A stretch of DNA of 64,000 nt. It comes from Bradyrhizobium sp. Gha (GTDB lineage: Bacteria; Pseudomonadota; Alphaproteobacteria; Rhizobiales; Xanthobacteraceae). Numbering within the stretch: the stretch's first letter is position 1; each line of letters opens with the position of its first letter. Positions 8,762 to 17,146 of the stretch are shown here, piece by piece. The stretch covers positions 186,001-250,000 of the forward strand of contig NZ_FOQM01000005.1 in the NCBI RefSeq assembly GCF_900113735.1, read 5' to 3'. The translations under genes and the position numbers were made by a program. Below the pieces are notes generated by a model. That model was given only the letters and a program-made list of their open reading frames with translations. It searched no databases and was not told the origin of the DNA.

Positions 8762-9262
8762 TCACTGGAGCACGACTTCCTTGAACAGCACCGCGCTGAC
8801 CTGAATCGGCGCGACGGCGGCGTTGACGCGCTTGGTCAGCTCTTCCTTGAGACGGAAGACGCCGGCGGAGCCGTTGAGGTCGGAGGAACGGAGCTCGCGC
8901 ACATAGGTCTGGAAGATGTCGGTGACCCGCGGCATCGACGGCTTGATCGCCTCGATCTGCTTTTCTTCCTTCAGCTCGAGCACGATCTTGAGCTTGAGAT
9001 ATTGCACGCGCTCGCCCGGCGCGCCGGCGAGGTTGACCATCATGTCGGGCACCTCGACGAAGGCCGGCGGCTTCGGCGGGGGCGCGGCCTCGGCATGATG
9101 CTCCTCGTCGCCGTGACGGAAGAACAGGAACCAGGTCGCAGCGCCGCCGCCGAGCAGGACCAGGGCGGCAACGACGATCAGGATCAGCTTGAACTTGCTC
9201 TTGGGGGCAGCGGCTTCCGCGCCTTCGACGGCTGCGCCGCCTTCCGCTTCACTCTCTGCCAT
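8762..9262 (-). CDS. fliL: Flagellar basal body-associated protein FliL
   Basis: FliL is a single-pass inner-membrane protein that surrounds or stabilises the stators. The 166-aa product has a short cytoplasmic part, one membrane helix at about residues 25-48 (LILIVVAALVLLGGGAATWFLFF), a charged linker and the periplasmic FliL domain, with FVEVPDMMVNLAGAPGERVQYLKLKI-type features at about 70-110 and a C-terminal VLFKEVVLQ. It is the first gene of the fliL-fliM-DUF6468-motE-TPR block, and a TTAACCAT half site lies about 120 bp upstream. Confidence 0.95.
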   Translation of the reverse strand: MAESEAEGGAAVEGAEAAAPKSKFKLILIVVAALVLLGGGAATWFLFFRHGDEEHHAEAAPPPKPPAFVEVPDMMVNLAGAPGERVQYLKLKIVLELKEEKQIEAIKPSMPRVTDIFQTYVRELRSSDLNGSAGVFRLKEELTKRVNAAVAPIQVSAVLFKEVVLQ

Positions 9263-9382
9263 GGTCGTCCGGGCTCGCTGATCTCATAGGGGGCGAGAGA
9301 GCAAAGCCTCCTGGCAGACAGTGACGCGATACAAATGTCCCGGCGCAAAGCGCTCCTCTTCACTGCAAACGCTACGGTAATA

Positions 9383-9390
9383 ATGGTTAA
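9383..9390 (-). promoter_or_regulatory. CtrA half-site between fliL and flgF
   Basis: The minus-strand octamer TTAACCAT matches the CtrA half-site and points towards fliL. A related ATGGCTAAC copy lies 53 bp further on; both are followed on the plus strand by a GAACCTTTC block, so the region holds a 17-bp imperfect direct repeat. Confidence 0.4.
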
Positions 9391-9517
9391 CGGAACCTTT
9401 CGATTGGGCCTCCGCTAGGAAAATTCTGCCGGGCAAACATGGCTAACAGAACCTTTCTGCCCCCTGCCGCGAACTCCGAAAAATCACCAAGCCATTGTAT
9501 TTACACGCCATTTTAGA

Positions 9518-9533
9518 TTGGCACGACTTTCGC
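9518..9533 (+). promoter_or_regulatory. Sigma-54 type promoter of the flgF operon
   Basis: TTGGCACG is followed, at the invariant 10-base GG-to-GC distance, by TCGC. The -24 element is perfect and the -12 element has TCGC in place of TTGC. It lies about 115 bp before the flgF start, as expected for a rod/hook class operon under RpoN. Confidence 0.6.
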
Positions 9534-9647
9534 TGAGAGAGGGCCGAGACCGAACGGTTTGGGAGAACCAGACGGCCTCTTTCACGGGATCGGCCAAGGC
9601 GCTTGGGAGAGCGAAATGGCCGGGCTCACTCGAGGGGAGATTGACCG

Positions 9648-10409
9648 ATGCAGAACGCACTTCTGATCGGCTTGTCACGGCAGATGACGTTGGAACGGCA
9701 GATGGATGTCATCGCCAACAACGTCGCCAACGTGAACACCAACGGCTTCAAGGCTGACCATTCGCTGTTCGAGGAGTTTCTCCGCTCGAACGCTCATGAG
9801 GACAATTTCGTCGGCTCCGACCGCCGGGTCTCCTATGTGCAGGACCGCGGCACCTATCGCGACGTCGGCCAGGGCCCGATGGAGGCCACCAATAACCCGC
9901 TCGACATGGCGATCAGCGGCAACGCCTTCTTCGCCGTGCAGGCCAACGGCGCCGAGCGCTACACCCGCGATGGCAAATTCGCGCTCAGCAGCACCGGCCA
10001 GCTCATGACCTCCGACGGCAATCTCGTGCTCGGCACCGCCGGCCCGATCGTCTTCCAGCCGACCGACCACGACATCAACGTCGCCCCGGACGGCACCGTG
10101 ACGGTGCTGGAGGGCACCGCCAAGACCGACTCGATCCGCGGCAAGATCCGCATGGTGAGTTTCGACGATCCGGCCAAGCTGACCAAGCTCGGCGCCAATC
10201 TCTACGACGTCGGCTCCGCCAACCAGCAGCCCGACGCCAAGTCCACGCTGCAGCAGGGCTACATCGAGAAGTCGAACGTGAATTCGGTCGGCGAGATGAG
10301 CCGTATGGTCGAGGTGATGCGCAGCTACACCGCGATCGCCAACCTGCTCCAGCAGCAGAGCGACCTCCACAAATCGGCGATCGAAAAGCTCGCCGACGTT
10401 CCGGCCTGA
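9648..10409 (+). CDS. flgF: Flagellar proximal rod protein FlgF
   Basis: FlgF is a proximal rod subunit in the periplasm. The 253-aa protein begins with the rod-family N terminus (LIGLSRQMTLERQMDVIANN, then NVNTNGFKAD), has the NPLDMAISGNAFFAVQ core at about residues 82-97, and ends with the conserved C-terminal helix containing VEVMRSYTAIANLL. The start ATG has a GAGGGGAGA ribosome site. It is the first gene of flgF-flgG-flgA-flgH, preceded by a sigma-54 type promoter. Confidence 0.96.
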   Translation: MQNALLIGLSRQMTLERQMDVIANNVANVNTNGFKADHSLFEEFLRSNAHEDNFVGSDRRVSYVQDRGTYRDVGQGPMEATNNPLDMAISGNAFFAVQANGAERYTRDGKFALSSTGQLMTSDGNLVLGTAGPIVFQPTDHDINVAPDGTVTVLEGTAKTDSIRGKIRMVSFDDPAKLTKLGANLYDVGSANQQPDAKSTLQQGYIEKSNVNSVGEMSRMVEVMRSYTAIANLLQQQSDLHKSAIEKLADVPA

Positions 10410-10425
10410 TTGAGGGAGAACTGAC

Positions 10426-11214
10426 ATGCAGGCGCTTCACACCGCAGCGACCGGAATGGCGGCACAGGAACTGAACGTTCAGGTGATCTCCAACAACATC
10501 GCCAACCTGCGCACCACCGGCTTCAAGAAGCAGACCGCGGCGTTCCAGGATCTGATCTACGAACACATCCGTCGCGTCGGCGCGCAGGCTTCGGACCAGG
10601 GCACCATCCTGCCCGTCGGCGTCGACATCGGCGGCGGCGTCAAGACCGTCGGCACGCCGCGCAGCATGACCCAGGGCACGCTGTCGCAAACCGGCAACGA
10701 TCTCGACCTCGCGATCTCGGGCGAAGGCTTCTTCAAGATCCTGATGCCTGACGGCACCTTCCAGTACACCCGCGACGGCACGTTCCAGATGGACAATCAG
10801 GGCCGCGTCGTCACCGCGGGAGGCAACCCGGTGCAGCCGACGATCACGATCCCGAACAACGCCTCGGGCATCACCGTCAACGAGCAGGGCCAGGTGACCG
10901 TGACGCTGCCGGGCTCGTCGACCAACACCATTCTCGGCCAGATCGGCGTGACCCGTTTCATCAACAAGGCGGGCCTGCAGCCGGTCGGCAGCAACCAGTT
11001 CGTCGAGACGACGTCGTCGGGCACGCCTCAGGACGGCACCGCGAACTCCGAAGGCTACGGCAAGATCACCCAGGGCAGCCTCGAACAGGCCAATGTCGAC
11101 GTCGTCTCGGAGATGAGCGACCTGATCGCCGCGCAGCGCGCCTACGAGATGAACGCAAAGGTGATCAGCGCCGCCGACCAGATGATGCAATCGACCACGG
11201 CGCTGTTCCGCTGA
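10426..11214 (+). CDS. flgG: Flagellar distal rod protein FlgG
   Basis: FlgG is the distal rod protein. Its 262 aa match the family length. The N terminus has MAAQELNVQVISNNIANLRT and TTGFKKQ. The middle has the NDLDLAISGEGFFKI and YTRDGTF motifs. The C terminus ends in the rod helix DLIAAQRAYEMNAKVISAAD. It follows flgF by 16 bp with a GAGGGAGAA ribosome site, and flgA begins within a few bases of its stop. Confidence 0.98.
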   Translation: MQALHTAATGMAAQELNVQVISNNIANLRTTGFKKQTAAFQDLIYEHIRRVGAQASDQGTILPVGVDIGGGVKTVGTPRSMTQGTLSQTGNDLDLAISGEGFFKILMPDGTFQYTRDGTFQMDNQGRVVTAGGNPVQPTITIPNNASGITVNEQGQVTVTLPGSSTNTILGQIGVTRFINKAGLQPVGSNQFVETTSSGTPQDGTANSEGYGKITQGSLEQANVDVVSEMSDLIAAQRAYEMNAKVISAADQMMQSTTALFR

Positions 11215-11217
11215 GTG

Positions 11218-12354
11218 ATGACCATGATCCGCACCACGCTTCTCACCCTCTCCGCGCTGCTCGTGCTGGCGCTGCCGGCGCAGGCTGCCGACGACGGCAT
11301 CGCAACGCCGACGCTGCGCGCCAGCGTCACCGTGACGTCGGACGTGGTCCGGGTCGGCGATCTCATCGACAATGCCGGTGCGGCCGCGCAGATCCCGGTC
11401 TATCGCTCGCCCGATCTCGGCACCACCGGCGCCCTGCCTGTCGCCCAGGTCCTGAGCGTGCTGCGCGCCAAGCAGGTGATCGGCGTGATGACCGGCGACA
11501 TCAAGGAAGTCCAGGTCACCCGACTCGCCCGCACGCTTGCCAGCAAGGATCTCGAAAACGCAGTCGCCTCCGCGCTCGAGCGCCGTTTCGGCCTCGGCGA
11601 CGCCGCCAACATCACCGTCACCTTCGACCGTGGCATGTCCGACATGCGGCTCGATGCCACCAACACCGGCGCGCTCCAGGCGGTTGCGACCCGCTACGAT
11701 GCCCGCAGCGGCCGCTTCGACATCTCCTTCGAGGTCAGCAACGAGGGCACGATCCCGACCAAGCTGCGCTTCACCGGCACCGCGATCGAGACGGTTGAGG
11801 TTGCCGTTCTGACCCGCGACATCGACCGCAGCGAGATGCTGAAATCCTCCGACGTCGCGCAAGAGCGCCGGCCGAAGGCCGAAGTGACCGGCGAGCCCGC
11901 GCTGCGCGAGCGCGCCGTCGGCATGCAGCTGCGCCGGCCGATGCGCGCCGGCATGCCGATCCGCGTTGCCGACCTCGCCAAGCCCGAATTCGTGTCGCGC
12001 GACCAGAGCGTCACCGTCATCTACCAGGTCCCCGGGATCTATCTCACCACCCGAGGCAAGGCGATCGAGGCCGGCGCCGAGGGCGACACCGTGAGTGTCC
12101 TCAATCCGCAGACCAAGCGGACGCTCACCGGCGTCGTCACCGGCCGTGGCCAGGTCACCGTGCAGGGCGCCAGCCAGTCCGCGCCGATGACGGCCGCGAT
12201 CGAGCAGACCTCCTCGCTCAGGCGCGACGAAGCACCCGCCCCGGTCGACACCGCAGCCCTCCTCCGCAACCTGGTCCAGGCGCCTTCGTCGCCGGCCCAG
12301 ATTGCACAAGCCCAGATCCCGCAAGCTCGCGTCTCGCAAGCACAGGCAAAGTAA
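11218..12354 (+). CDS. flgA: P-ring assembly chaperone FlgA
   Basis: FlgA is a periplasmic chaperone for FlgI P-ring assembly. A signal peptide (LLTLSALLVLALPAQAADDG) ends near residue 24. Two-domain FlgA architecture follows, and the C-terminal SAF domain holds VLTRDIDRSEMLKSSDV, LRRPMRAGMPIRVADL and the DTVSVLN-type end at about 190-320. Some 50 extra residues rich in alanine and glutamine form the tail, which contains repeated AQ/IPQA units. A GTG at 11215 directly before the ATG is an alternative start. Confidence 0.93.
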   Translation: MTMIRTTLLTLSALLVLALPAQAADDGIATPTLRASVTVTSDVVRVGDLIDNAGAAAQIPVYRSPDLGTTGALPVAQVLSVLRAKQVIGVMTGDIKEVQVTRLARTLASKDLENAVASALERRFGLGDAANITVTFDRGMSDMRLDATNTGALQAVATRYDARSGRFDISFEVSNEGTIPTKLRFTGTAIETVEVAVLTRDIDRSEMLKSSDVAQERRPKAEVTGEPALRERAVGMQLRRPMRAGMPIRVADLAKPEFVSRDQSVTVIYQVPGIYLTTRGKAIEAGAEGDTVSVLNPQTKRTLTGVVTGRGQVTVQGASQSAPMTAAIEQTSSLRRDEAPAPVDTAALLRNLVQAPSSPAQIAQAQIPQARVSQAQAK

Positions 12355-12363
12355 GAGTTAGTC

Positions 12364-13125
12364 ATGTCCGCTTTCAGTTCGGCTTACCGTCTTCGTCGCA
12401 TCGCGATCTCTGCCCTGCTGCTGACAGCCAGCGCGCTCGGCGGCTGCTCATCGATCGACCGCCTGTCGCAGATCGGCGAGCAACCGAAATTGTCGGCCAT
12501 CGACAATCCGACGACGCAGCCCGGCTACAAGCCGGTGCAGATGCCGATGCCGAAGCCGGAAGTCGCCTCCTACAATCCGAACTCGCTATGGCGCAACGGC
12601 AGTCGCGCCTTCTTCAAGGATCAGCGCGCCACCCATGTCGGCGACCTCCTGACCGTGACCGTCAACATCACCGACAAGGCCAACATCGAGAACGAGACCC
12701 AGCGCAGCCGCTCCAACAAGGAAGATTCGGGCATCACCGATTTCATCGGCGCGAAGACCATTACCCAGGCCAACAAGATCCTGCCCGGCCGCATCCTGAC
12801 GGCCGATTCCACCGCCTCCAGCGACGGCAAGGGCTCGGTCAACCGCACGGAAGCGTTGCAGACCAACGTCGCAGCCGTCGTGACCCAGGTGCTGCCGAAC
12901 GGCAACCTCGTGGTCGAAGGCAAGCAGGAGATCCGCGTCAACTACGAAATCCGCGAACTCGTGGTCGCCGGCATCGTCCGCCCCGAAGACATCCAGAGCG
13001 ACAACACCATCGATTCCAGCAAGATCGCCCAGGCCCGCATCGCTTACGGCGGCCGCGGCCAGATCACGGACGTGCAGCAGCCCCGCTACGGCCAGCAAGT
13101 CATGGACGTGCTGCTACCCTTCTAG
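12364..13125 (+). CDS. flgH: Flagellar L-ring lipoprotein FlgH
   Basis: FlgH forms the L-ring in the outer membrane. A lipoprotein signal peptide ends in LGGC with the lipidated cysteine at about residue 28. The conserved FlgH parts follow: SLWRNGSRAFFKDQRATHVGDLLTV-type sequence at about 75-100, the GNLVVEGKQEIRVNYE motif at about 180-195, and VVAGIVRPEDI. The 253-aa length is normal. The stop is followed by a strong hairpin, so it probably ends the flgFGAH operon. Confidence 0.97.
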   Translation: MSAFSSAYRLRRIAISALLLTASALGGCSSIDRLSQIGEQPKLSAIDNPTTQPGYKPVQMPMPKPEVASYNPNSLWRNGSRAFFKDQRATHVGDLLTVTVNITDKANIENETQRSRSNKEDSGITDFIGAKTITQANKILPGRILTADSTASSDGKGSVNRTEALQTNVAAVVTQVLPNGNLVVEGKQEIRVNYEIRELVVAGIVRPEDIQSDNTIDSSKIAQARIAYGGRGQITDVQQPRYGQQVMDVLLPF

Positions 13126-13186
13126 CCTTCTTTTAAGAGCTCCCACATCGTGCTCGCGAACCTAGGCGCGAACGACGATGTACTAC

Positions 13187-13219
13187 GCGGCCCTCGCTAG
13201 CTCCCCTGGCGAGGGCCGC
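13187..13219 (+). terminator. Hairpin terminator after flgH
   Basis: An 11-bp perfect stem (GCGGCCCTCGC and its complement) encloses an 11-base loop, followed by ATGCATTTTG. The U-tract is weak, but the position 60 bp after flgH fits a transcription end. Confidence 0.6.
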
Positions 13220-13287
13220 ATGCATTTTGCAGTAGCGAGCCAACGCTTCGCGGTCAGTTGACGCACTCAAGCGTCGCACCAACCTCC

Positions 13288-13371
13288 GTCATTGCGAGCA
13301 AAGCGAAGCAATCCAGGTTGCGTCCGCGGAAAGATTCTGGATTGCTTCGTCGCTCCGCTCCTCGCAATGAC
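13288..13371. repeat. Palindromic GTCATTGCGAGC repeat, copy 1
   Basis: The element starts GTCATTGCGAGC and ends in the near complement GCTCCTCGCAATGAC. An inner AATCCAG / CTGGATT pair surrounds TCCGCGGAAAG. A second copy with the same layout lies at 41375-41453, so this is a dispersed intergenic family. Confidence 0.9.
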
Positions 13372-13387
13372 GAGGACGGATCGCGCG

Positions 13388-14167
13388 TCACGTGAACTCC
13401 GCCTCCACCACGCCGAGCCCGTCCAGCTCCATCCGCACCTTGTCGCCGGCTTTCAGCCACAGCGTCTTCACCAGGCTGCCCGTCAGCACGAGTTGTCCCG
13501 CGTGCAGGCCCTTGCTTTCGGCGGCGAGGTGGTTGGCCAGCCAGGCGAGTGCGTTGTGGGGATGACCGAGCACGTCGGCGCCGGTGCCGTGACTGACCTC
13601 CTCGCCATTGACGATGGCGCGGCCTTTGACCGCTTTCAGGTCCGGCACCGACGAGCGCGGAACCGAGGCGCCCAGCACACAGCCGGCGGCGAAGAAATCA
13701 TCCGCGATCAGCGTCGGCGCGCCCATCGTCTCCCACTTCACGTAGCGGTCGTCCACGATCTCGATGGCGGGATGGTAGCTTTCAACGGCTTCGCCGACCC
13801 ATTCGGCCGTGAACGGCGCCTCGCCGGCGGCGAGGTTGCGCTTCAGCCGCACCGCGATCTCGCATTCGACGCCGACACGGACATAGTCGGAGGCCGCGAG
13901 CTTCACGCCGCTGTGGTGCACGCCCTTCTGGAACACGCCGCCGCCGCAGGGGTGCGGAATGCCGATATACTCCTGCATCACCTGGCTGGTGCAGCCGATC
14001 TTGTAGCCGACCAGCGGGCCGACATTCTTCAGCAGAAGATCATGCAGCGCACGCTGGACCTGATAACCCTCGGCCTCGTCATCAGGTGGAACCTGGAGTG
14101 CCGCGAGCGGCGCATGGTTGCGGCGCGCCAGCGCGATCGCCTTTGCGGCTTCAAGAATTTTGTCCAT
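13388..14167 (-). CDS. 2-keto-4-pentenoate hydratase / fumarylacetoacetase-like protein (MhpD family)
   Basis: The family hydrates 2-hydroxydienoates or decarboxylates oxalocrotonates in aromatic meta-cleavage pathways, using Mg2+ in the cytoplasm. The 259-aa reading from the ATG at 14167 matches family length; upstream in-frame codons to 14455 look non-coding. Motifs seen are GYKIGCTSQ (about 54-62), the metal-site region VECEIAVRLKRNL, PAIEIVDDRY and the C-terminal TGSLVKTLWLKAGDKVRMELDGLG-like end. No other aromatic pathway gene is adjacent, so the substrate cannot be assigned. Confidence 0.85.
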   Translation of the reverse strand: MDKILEAAKAIALARRNHAPLAALQVPPDDEAEGYQVQRALHDLLLKNVGPLVGYKIGCTSQVMQEYIGIPHPCGGGVFQKGVHHSGVKLAASDYVRVGVECEIAVRLKRNLAAGEAPFTAEWVGEAVESYHPAIEIVDDRYVKWETMGAPTLIADDFFAAGCVLGASVPRSSVPDLKAVKGRAIVNGEEVSHGTGADVLGHPHNALAWLANHLAAESKGLHAGQLVLTGSLVKTLWLKAGDKVRMELDGLGVVEAEFT

Positions 14168-14619
14168 CGGCGCCGGCTCCCACGCAACCACAACCATGGC
14201 CCGCACTTCAGCATTCCCGCCGGAGCCTGACAAGCGCGGGGGCATGCGCCCATGCGGGTGGATTACGCCTTGACGGAAGCGGCCGACGGCCTCTTGTCCG
14301 CCTTTAAGGAAATATTGAGCTGGTCCAGGCTTCATGGGGATGCGCGCGTTGCAGCGTCGCACCGAGGCCTGATTGCAGCGATGCCTGATGCAGCTGGACC
14401 AGAGTCTCAGCATGCGAGTCGATCTCCTTGATGCGACTCGCAAAACCTCCCGCACCTGAAGTGAAGGCTATGTCTCAGGTGAATTCACGTGAGCTTGCAG
14501 CAATGGACTCTAGCCCATTGATCACGATTCGCTTTTCGCCATCGCGTACGTGTCAGGCACGCGGCGGCAAGCGATAGGCACAGCGCAGACTACGGCGCGA
14601 AACGGCGCGCCTTGCGTCC
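14168..14619. other. Non-coding stretch between hydratase gene and dksA terminator
   Basis: No convincing gene is visible in these 450 bases. The open frame that continues upstream of the hydratase has an arginine-rich, non-protein-like translation. A perfect 10-bp palindrome GTGAATTCAC lies near 14480. The hydratase promoter is presumably here. Confidence 0.5.
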
Positions 14620-14646
14620 AAAAACGAAGAGCCGCATCTCTGCGGC
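14620..14646 (-). terminator. Rho-independent terminator of dksA
   Basis: On the minus strand a GCCGCA-GAGA-TGCGGC hairpin is followed by TCTTCGTTTTT, directly after the dksA stop. Confidence 0.75.
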
Positions 14647-14653
14647 CCGATCT

Positions 14654-15064
14654 CTATTCGTCGCGATAGACCTTCTCGCGTTTCTCGTGGCGCTCCTGCG
14701 CTTCCACCGAGAGCGTCGCGATGGGCCGGGCCTCGAGCCGCTTCAGAGAGATCGGCTCGCCAGTGTCCTCGCAATAGCCGTAGGTGTTGTCCTCGATGCG
14801 CTGGAGCGCGGCGTCGATCTTGGCGATCAACTTGCGCTGGCGGTCGCGGGCGCGGAGTTCGATGGCACGGTCGGTTTCCGACGATGCCCGATCGGCAAGA
14901 TCGGGGTGGTTCACGTTCTCCTCCTGCAGAGCCTGCAGGGTGAGCTTGGACTCTTTCAGGATCTCATCCTTCCAGGCGAGGAGCTTCAAACGGAAGTACT
15001 CCTTCTGCCGGTCGTTCATGAAAGGCTCTTTTTCGGTCGGTCGGTAGTTTTTCAACTTTTCCAA
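14654..15064 (-). CDS. dksA: DksA/TraR-family RNA polymerase-binding regulator
   Basis: DksA binds the RNA polymerase secondary channel and works with ppGpp in the stringent response. The 136-aa protein has the long coiled-coil region (about residues 20-95, with WKDEILKESKLTLQALQEEN and DRASSETDRAIELRARDRQRKL) and the C-terminal globular motif YGYCEDTGEPISLKRLEARP. Only one of the four zinc-ligand cysteines of classical DksA is present, as in other alphaproteobacterial and zinc-independent forms. An inner ATG (residue 16) is an alternative start. A terminator follows immediately. Confidence 0.93.
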   Translation of the reverse strand: MEKLKNYRPTEKEPFMNDRQKEYFRLKLLAWKDEILKESKLTLQALQEENVNHPDLADRASSETDRAIELRARDRQRKLIAKIDAALQRIEDNTYGYCEDTGEPISLKRLEARPIATLSVEAQERHEKREKVYRDE

Positions 15065-15232
15065 GGGCGGCCTATCTATTTAAGCAACGACTCGCAACGA
15101 AACGGGTCCGTTGAGCCGGGGCTTATATAGCTACCCCTTGTGACAGACAATATTTCCTTAATGGCGCAGTTACCGCCCCCAAGCCCTTGCACAGGAACGT
15201 TTATCCGCAAGTGCCCGGGGGCGGCCAAAAGC

Positions 15233-15844
15233 CTAGTAGCCGACCGTGAAACGCTGCCGCAGATGCGCCGGCTTCTCGATCTCGTCGGCAAGCGCGATGG
15301 CGTAATCGGCGAAGCTGATCCAGCTCTTACCGTTCGCATCTGCGAGAAGCTGATCGGTGCCGAGCCGGAACTTGCCCGTGCGCGCCTCCTCGACGAACAA
15401 TGCGGATGGCGAGATGAAGGTCCAGTTCAGGTCCTTTTCCTGCCGCAACAGGTCGAGGAAGACGCCGCCCGCTTCGGCCTCGGCCTTGTACTGGACCGGA
15501 AAAGCCGGGGTTGTGACCAGTTTGACACCGGGAGCGACCTCCAGACTGCCAGCGCCGCCGACGACCAGATAGCGACCAACCTTCGCCTCCTTGGCCGCAC
15601 CGATCAGCTTGTGCGGGTCGCTCGCCAGGAAGTGGACGGAACTCACCGCAACGTCATGCCCGGTCCAGAGTTTGGCGAGACCGGCCTGGTCGAGCACATC
15701 GCCCTTGGTCGGCGTGACGTTTGGCAGTGCGGCAATCTTCTCGGGGTTCCGGGCGATGGCGGTAACCGCATGGCCGCGGCGGGACAGTTCCTTGGTGATT
15801 TCCGAACCGGCCCGGCCCGAGGCGCCGGCAACTGCGATTTTCAT
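15233..15844 (-). CDS. NAD(P)H-binding SDR-like protein (YwnB/NmrA type)
   Basis: This 203-aa atypical SDR has the nucleotide-binding motif GASGRAG at residues 7-13, a basic ARNPEK selector loop that suggests NADPH, and GDVLDQAGLAKLW, VVGGAGSLEVAPG and SPSALF features of the YwnB/PhzF-neighbour reductase group. It has no membrane segment. It is transcribed divergently from an HxlR regulator, a frequent pairing in redox or quinone stress circuits, so it is the likely target of that regulator. The substrate is unknown. Confidence 0.85.
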   Translation of the reverse strand: MKIAVAGASGRAGSEITKELSRRGHAVTAIARNPEKIAALPNVTPTKGDVLDQAGLAKLWTGHDVAVSSVHFLASDPHKLIGAAKEAKVGRYLVVGGAGSLEVAPGVKLVTTPAFPVQYKAEAEAGGVFLDLLRQEKDLNWTFISPSALFVEEARTGKFRLGTDQLLADANGKSWISFADYAIALADEIEKPAHLRQRFTVGY

Positions 15845-15913
15845 GGAAGGCTCCTTTGCTTCTGTTAGTAACCAATGGTGACTAGATATCCCAAATAATG
15901 CTGGTGTTAAGAG

Positions 15914-15926
15914 AGCACTTTGTGCT
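15914..15926. promoter_or_regulatory. Candidate HxlR operator
   Basis: A perfect inverted repeat (AGCAC-TTT-GTGCT) lies in the 147-bp divergent intergenic region between the reductase and the HxlR gene. Binding by HxlR is inferred from position only. Confidence 0.35.
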
Positions 15927-15991
15927 TACCTGCTTACACAGGAGTAACTGGCAACAACCGAGGCCGAGCCAAGCGAGCGCAAGGAACCGAG

Positions 15992-16363
15992 ATGAAACCC
16001 AATGTCTATGCCGCCGAGTGCCCGACACGCCAAATCCTCGATCGCGTCGGCGACAAATGGGCCGTGCTGATCCTGTTGCTGCTGCGCGAGGAGCCGATGC
16101 GCTTCAATCAGTTGCGCCGCACGATTGAAGGTATCTCGCAGAAGATGCTGAGCCAGGTTCTCAAGTCGCTCGAACGCGACGGCCTGCTCAAGCGCCACGC
16201 CATCGCGACCGTGCCGGTGACGGTTGAATATTCGATCACGCAACTCGGCCTGACACTCGCCGCCGCGGTTGATCCGCTACGCGATTGGGCGGAGGAGAAT
16301 CTGAAAGACGTGCTCGCCGCCCAGCGCCGCTACGATGCGCAGCAGAAGGAGGAAGCGGCGTAA
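15992..16363 (+). CDS. HxlR-family winged-helix transcriptional regulator
   Basis: The 123-aa regulator from the ATG at 15992 is preceded by AAGGAACCGAG; the longer frame from 15920 is rejected for lack of a ribosome site. HxlR hallmarks are the early cysteine (AECPTRQILDRVGDKWAVLIL, about residues 9-30), the recognition region MRFNQLRRTIEGISQKMLSQVLKSLE and the wing VPVTVEYSITQLG. The early cysteine is in the position used for redox or quinone sensing in this family. The gene is divergent from the NADPH-binding reductase. Confidence 0.93.
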   Translation: MKPNVYAAECPTRQILDRVGDKWAVLILLLLREEPMRFNQLRRTIEGISQKMLSQVLKSLERDGLLKRHAIATVPVTVEYSITQLGLTLAAAVDPLRDWAEENLKDVLAAQRRYDAQQKEEAA

Positions 16364-16389
16364 GGCTGCAAAGCTCCGCCAGGCGACCC

Positions 16390-16548
16390 GTCATCCCCGC
16401 GCAATGGCGAAGCCAGTCGCTGGAGGTGCGAGTGGCGCGATGCAAAGCATCGGGCCGGGAGCCTCGAAGGATGAACGGCCGAGATGCAGCCGGGCCGTCG
16501 CCCTGCGAGGCTCGCCTTGCTTCGCAGGGCGCGCACCTCGGGATGACG
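16390..16548. repeat. Composite palindromic repeat between hxlR and fliX
   Basis: The 159-bp element is bounded by GTCATCC and its complement GGATGAC. Internal complementary blocks include GGAGGTGCGAG / CGCGCACCTCG and CCTGCGAGG..CTTCGCAGG. GAGGTGCGAG-type palindromes of this kind are frequent between Bradyrhizobium genes. No open frame of credible composition lies here. Confidence 0.7.
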
Positions 16549-16556
16549 GATGGCTC

Positions 16557-16970
16557 TCAAGCCTGCCCGGCCTTCGCCAGTTCGACCTCGACGCGCAGCT
16601 CGATCTCGGACAGCACGGAATCGAGACCGGCATCGCCGGAGGACGATTTCAGGTTTGCCGCCGCATCGCGCAGCCGCATCACCGTTGAGGCGTCGAGATT
16701 GCCGGACAAGAGTCCCATCTTCAGATCGTCGAGCACGTCGAGCGCGGTCTTGCCGCGCGCGACCGAGCGCTTGCGGCGTTCGATCGGATCTTCCTCGATG
16801 CCTTGCAGCGCGAGCAGCCCGTCGATGTTGGCGGTGGCCTTCGGTGCGGCGGCGCTGCGCGTCTCCTGCGCCGACGAGGTGTCGGGCAACACGAAGGTGC
16901 CGGAGCTCGTTCGCCTGGCCTGGCTGGCCGGAGTCCCAAGCGTGGTGCCATTCGGTCCGTAGATGCGCAT
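16557..16970 (-). CDS. fliX: Flagellar assembly regulator FliX
   Basis: In Caulobacter FliX links basal-body assembly to FlbD/sigma-54 transcription of later flagellar genes. This 137-aa protein matches family length. It has the N-terminal MRIYGPNGT start, a disordered serine/alanine stretch, then the helical core LLALQGIEEDPIERRKRSVARG, KTALDVLDDLKMGLLSG and the C-terminal LDSVLSEIELRVEVELAK. It is divergent from flgI, as in Caulobacter, with a CtrA box about 42 bp upstream. Confidence 0.92.
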   Translation of the reverse strand: MRIYGPNGTTLGTPASQARRTSSGTFVLPDTSSAQETRSAAAPKATANIDGLLALQGIEEDPIERRKRSVARGKTALDVLDDLKMGLLSGNLDASTVMRLRDAAANLKSSSGDAGLDSVLSEIELRVEVELAKAGQA

Positions 16971-17011
16971 CGGAGCAATCCGGGTGATCGATGCGCCACA
17001 TTCGCCGCTTT

Positions 17012-17030
17012 ATGGTTAACGGGGCGTAAA
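17012..17030 (-). promoter_or_regulatory. CtrA box upstream of fliX
   Basis: The minus strand reads TTTACGCCCCGTTAACCAT, i.e. TTTA-N7-TTAACCAT, a near-perfect CtrA full site 42 bp before the fliX start. The flbT site at 25865-25883 differs at only two positions. Confidence 0.7.
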
Positions 17031-17146
17031 CGGCCCGGCAAAATCTGCCGGCAGGCGGCAGTTTCGCTCCTCAAGGCGAACGGCTTCTAGCCTCGATCTA
17101 AAGAGATTTATTCAACCTATTCAATCGCCTAGCCCCTCTGCCCGGG

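Noticed and set aside
10075..12339. 754-aa minus-strand open frame across flgF, flgG and flgA
   Set aside because: It is antisense to three clear flagellar genes; its His/Asp/Arg-rich translation is typical of the shadow of GC-rich coding DNA.
15146..15173. CtrA-like TTAATGGCGCAGTTACC near dksA
   Set aside because: The half-sites are spaced by eight rather than seven bases and the second is degenerate.
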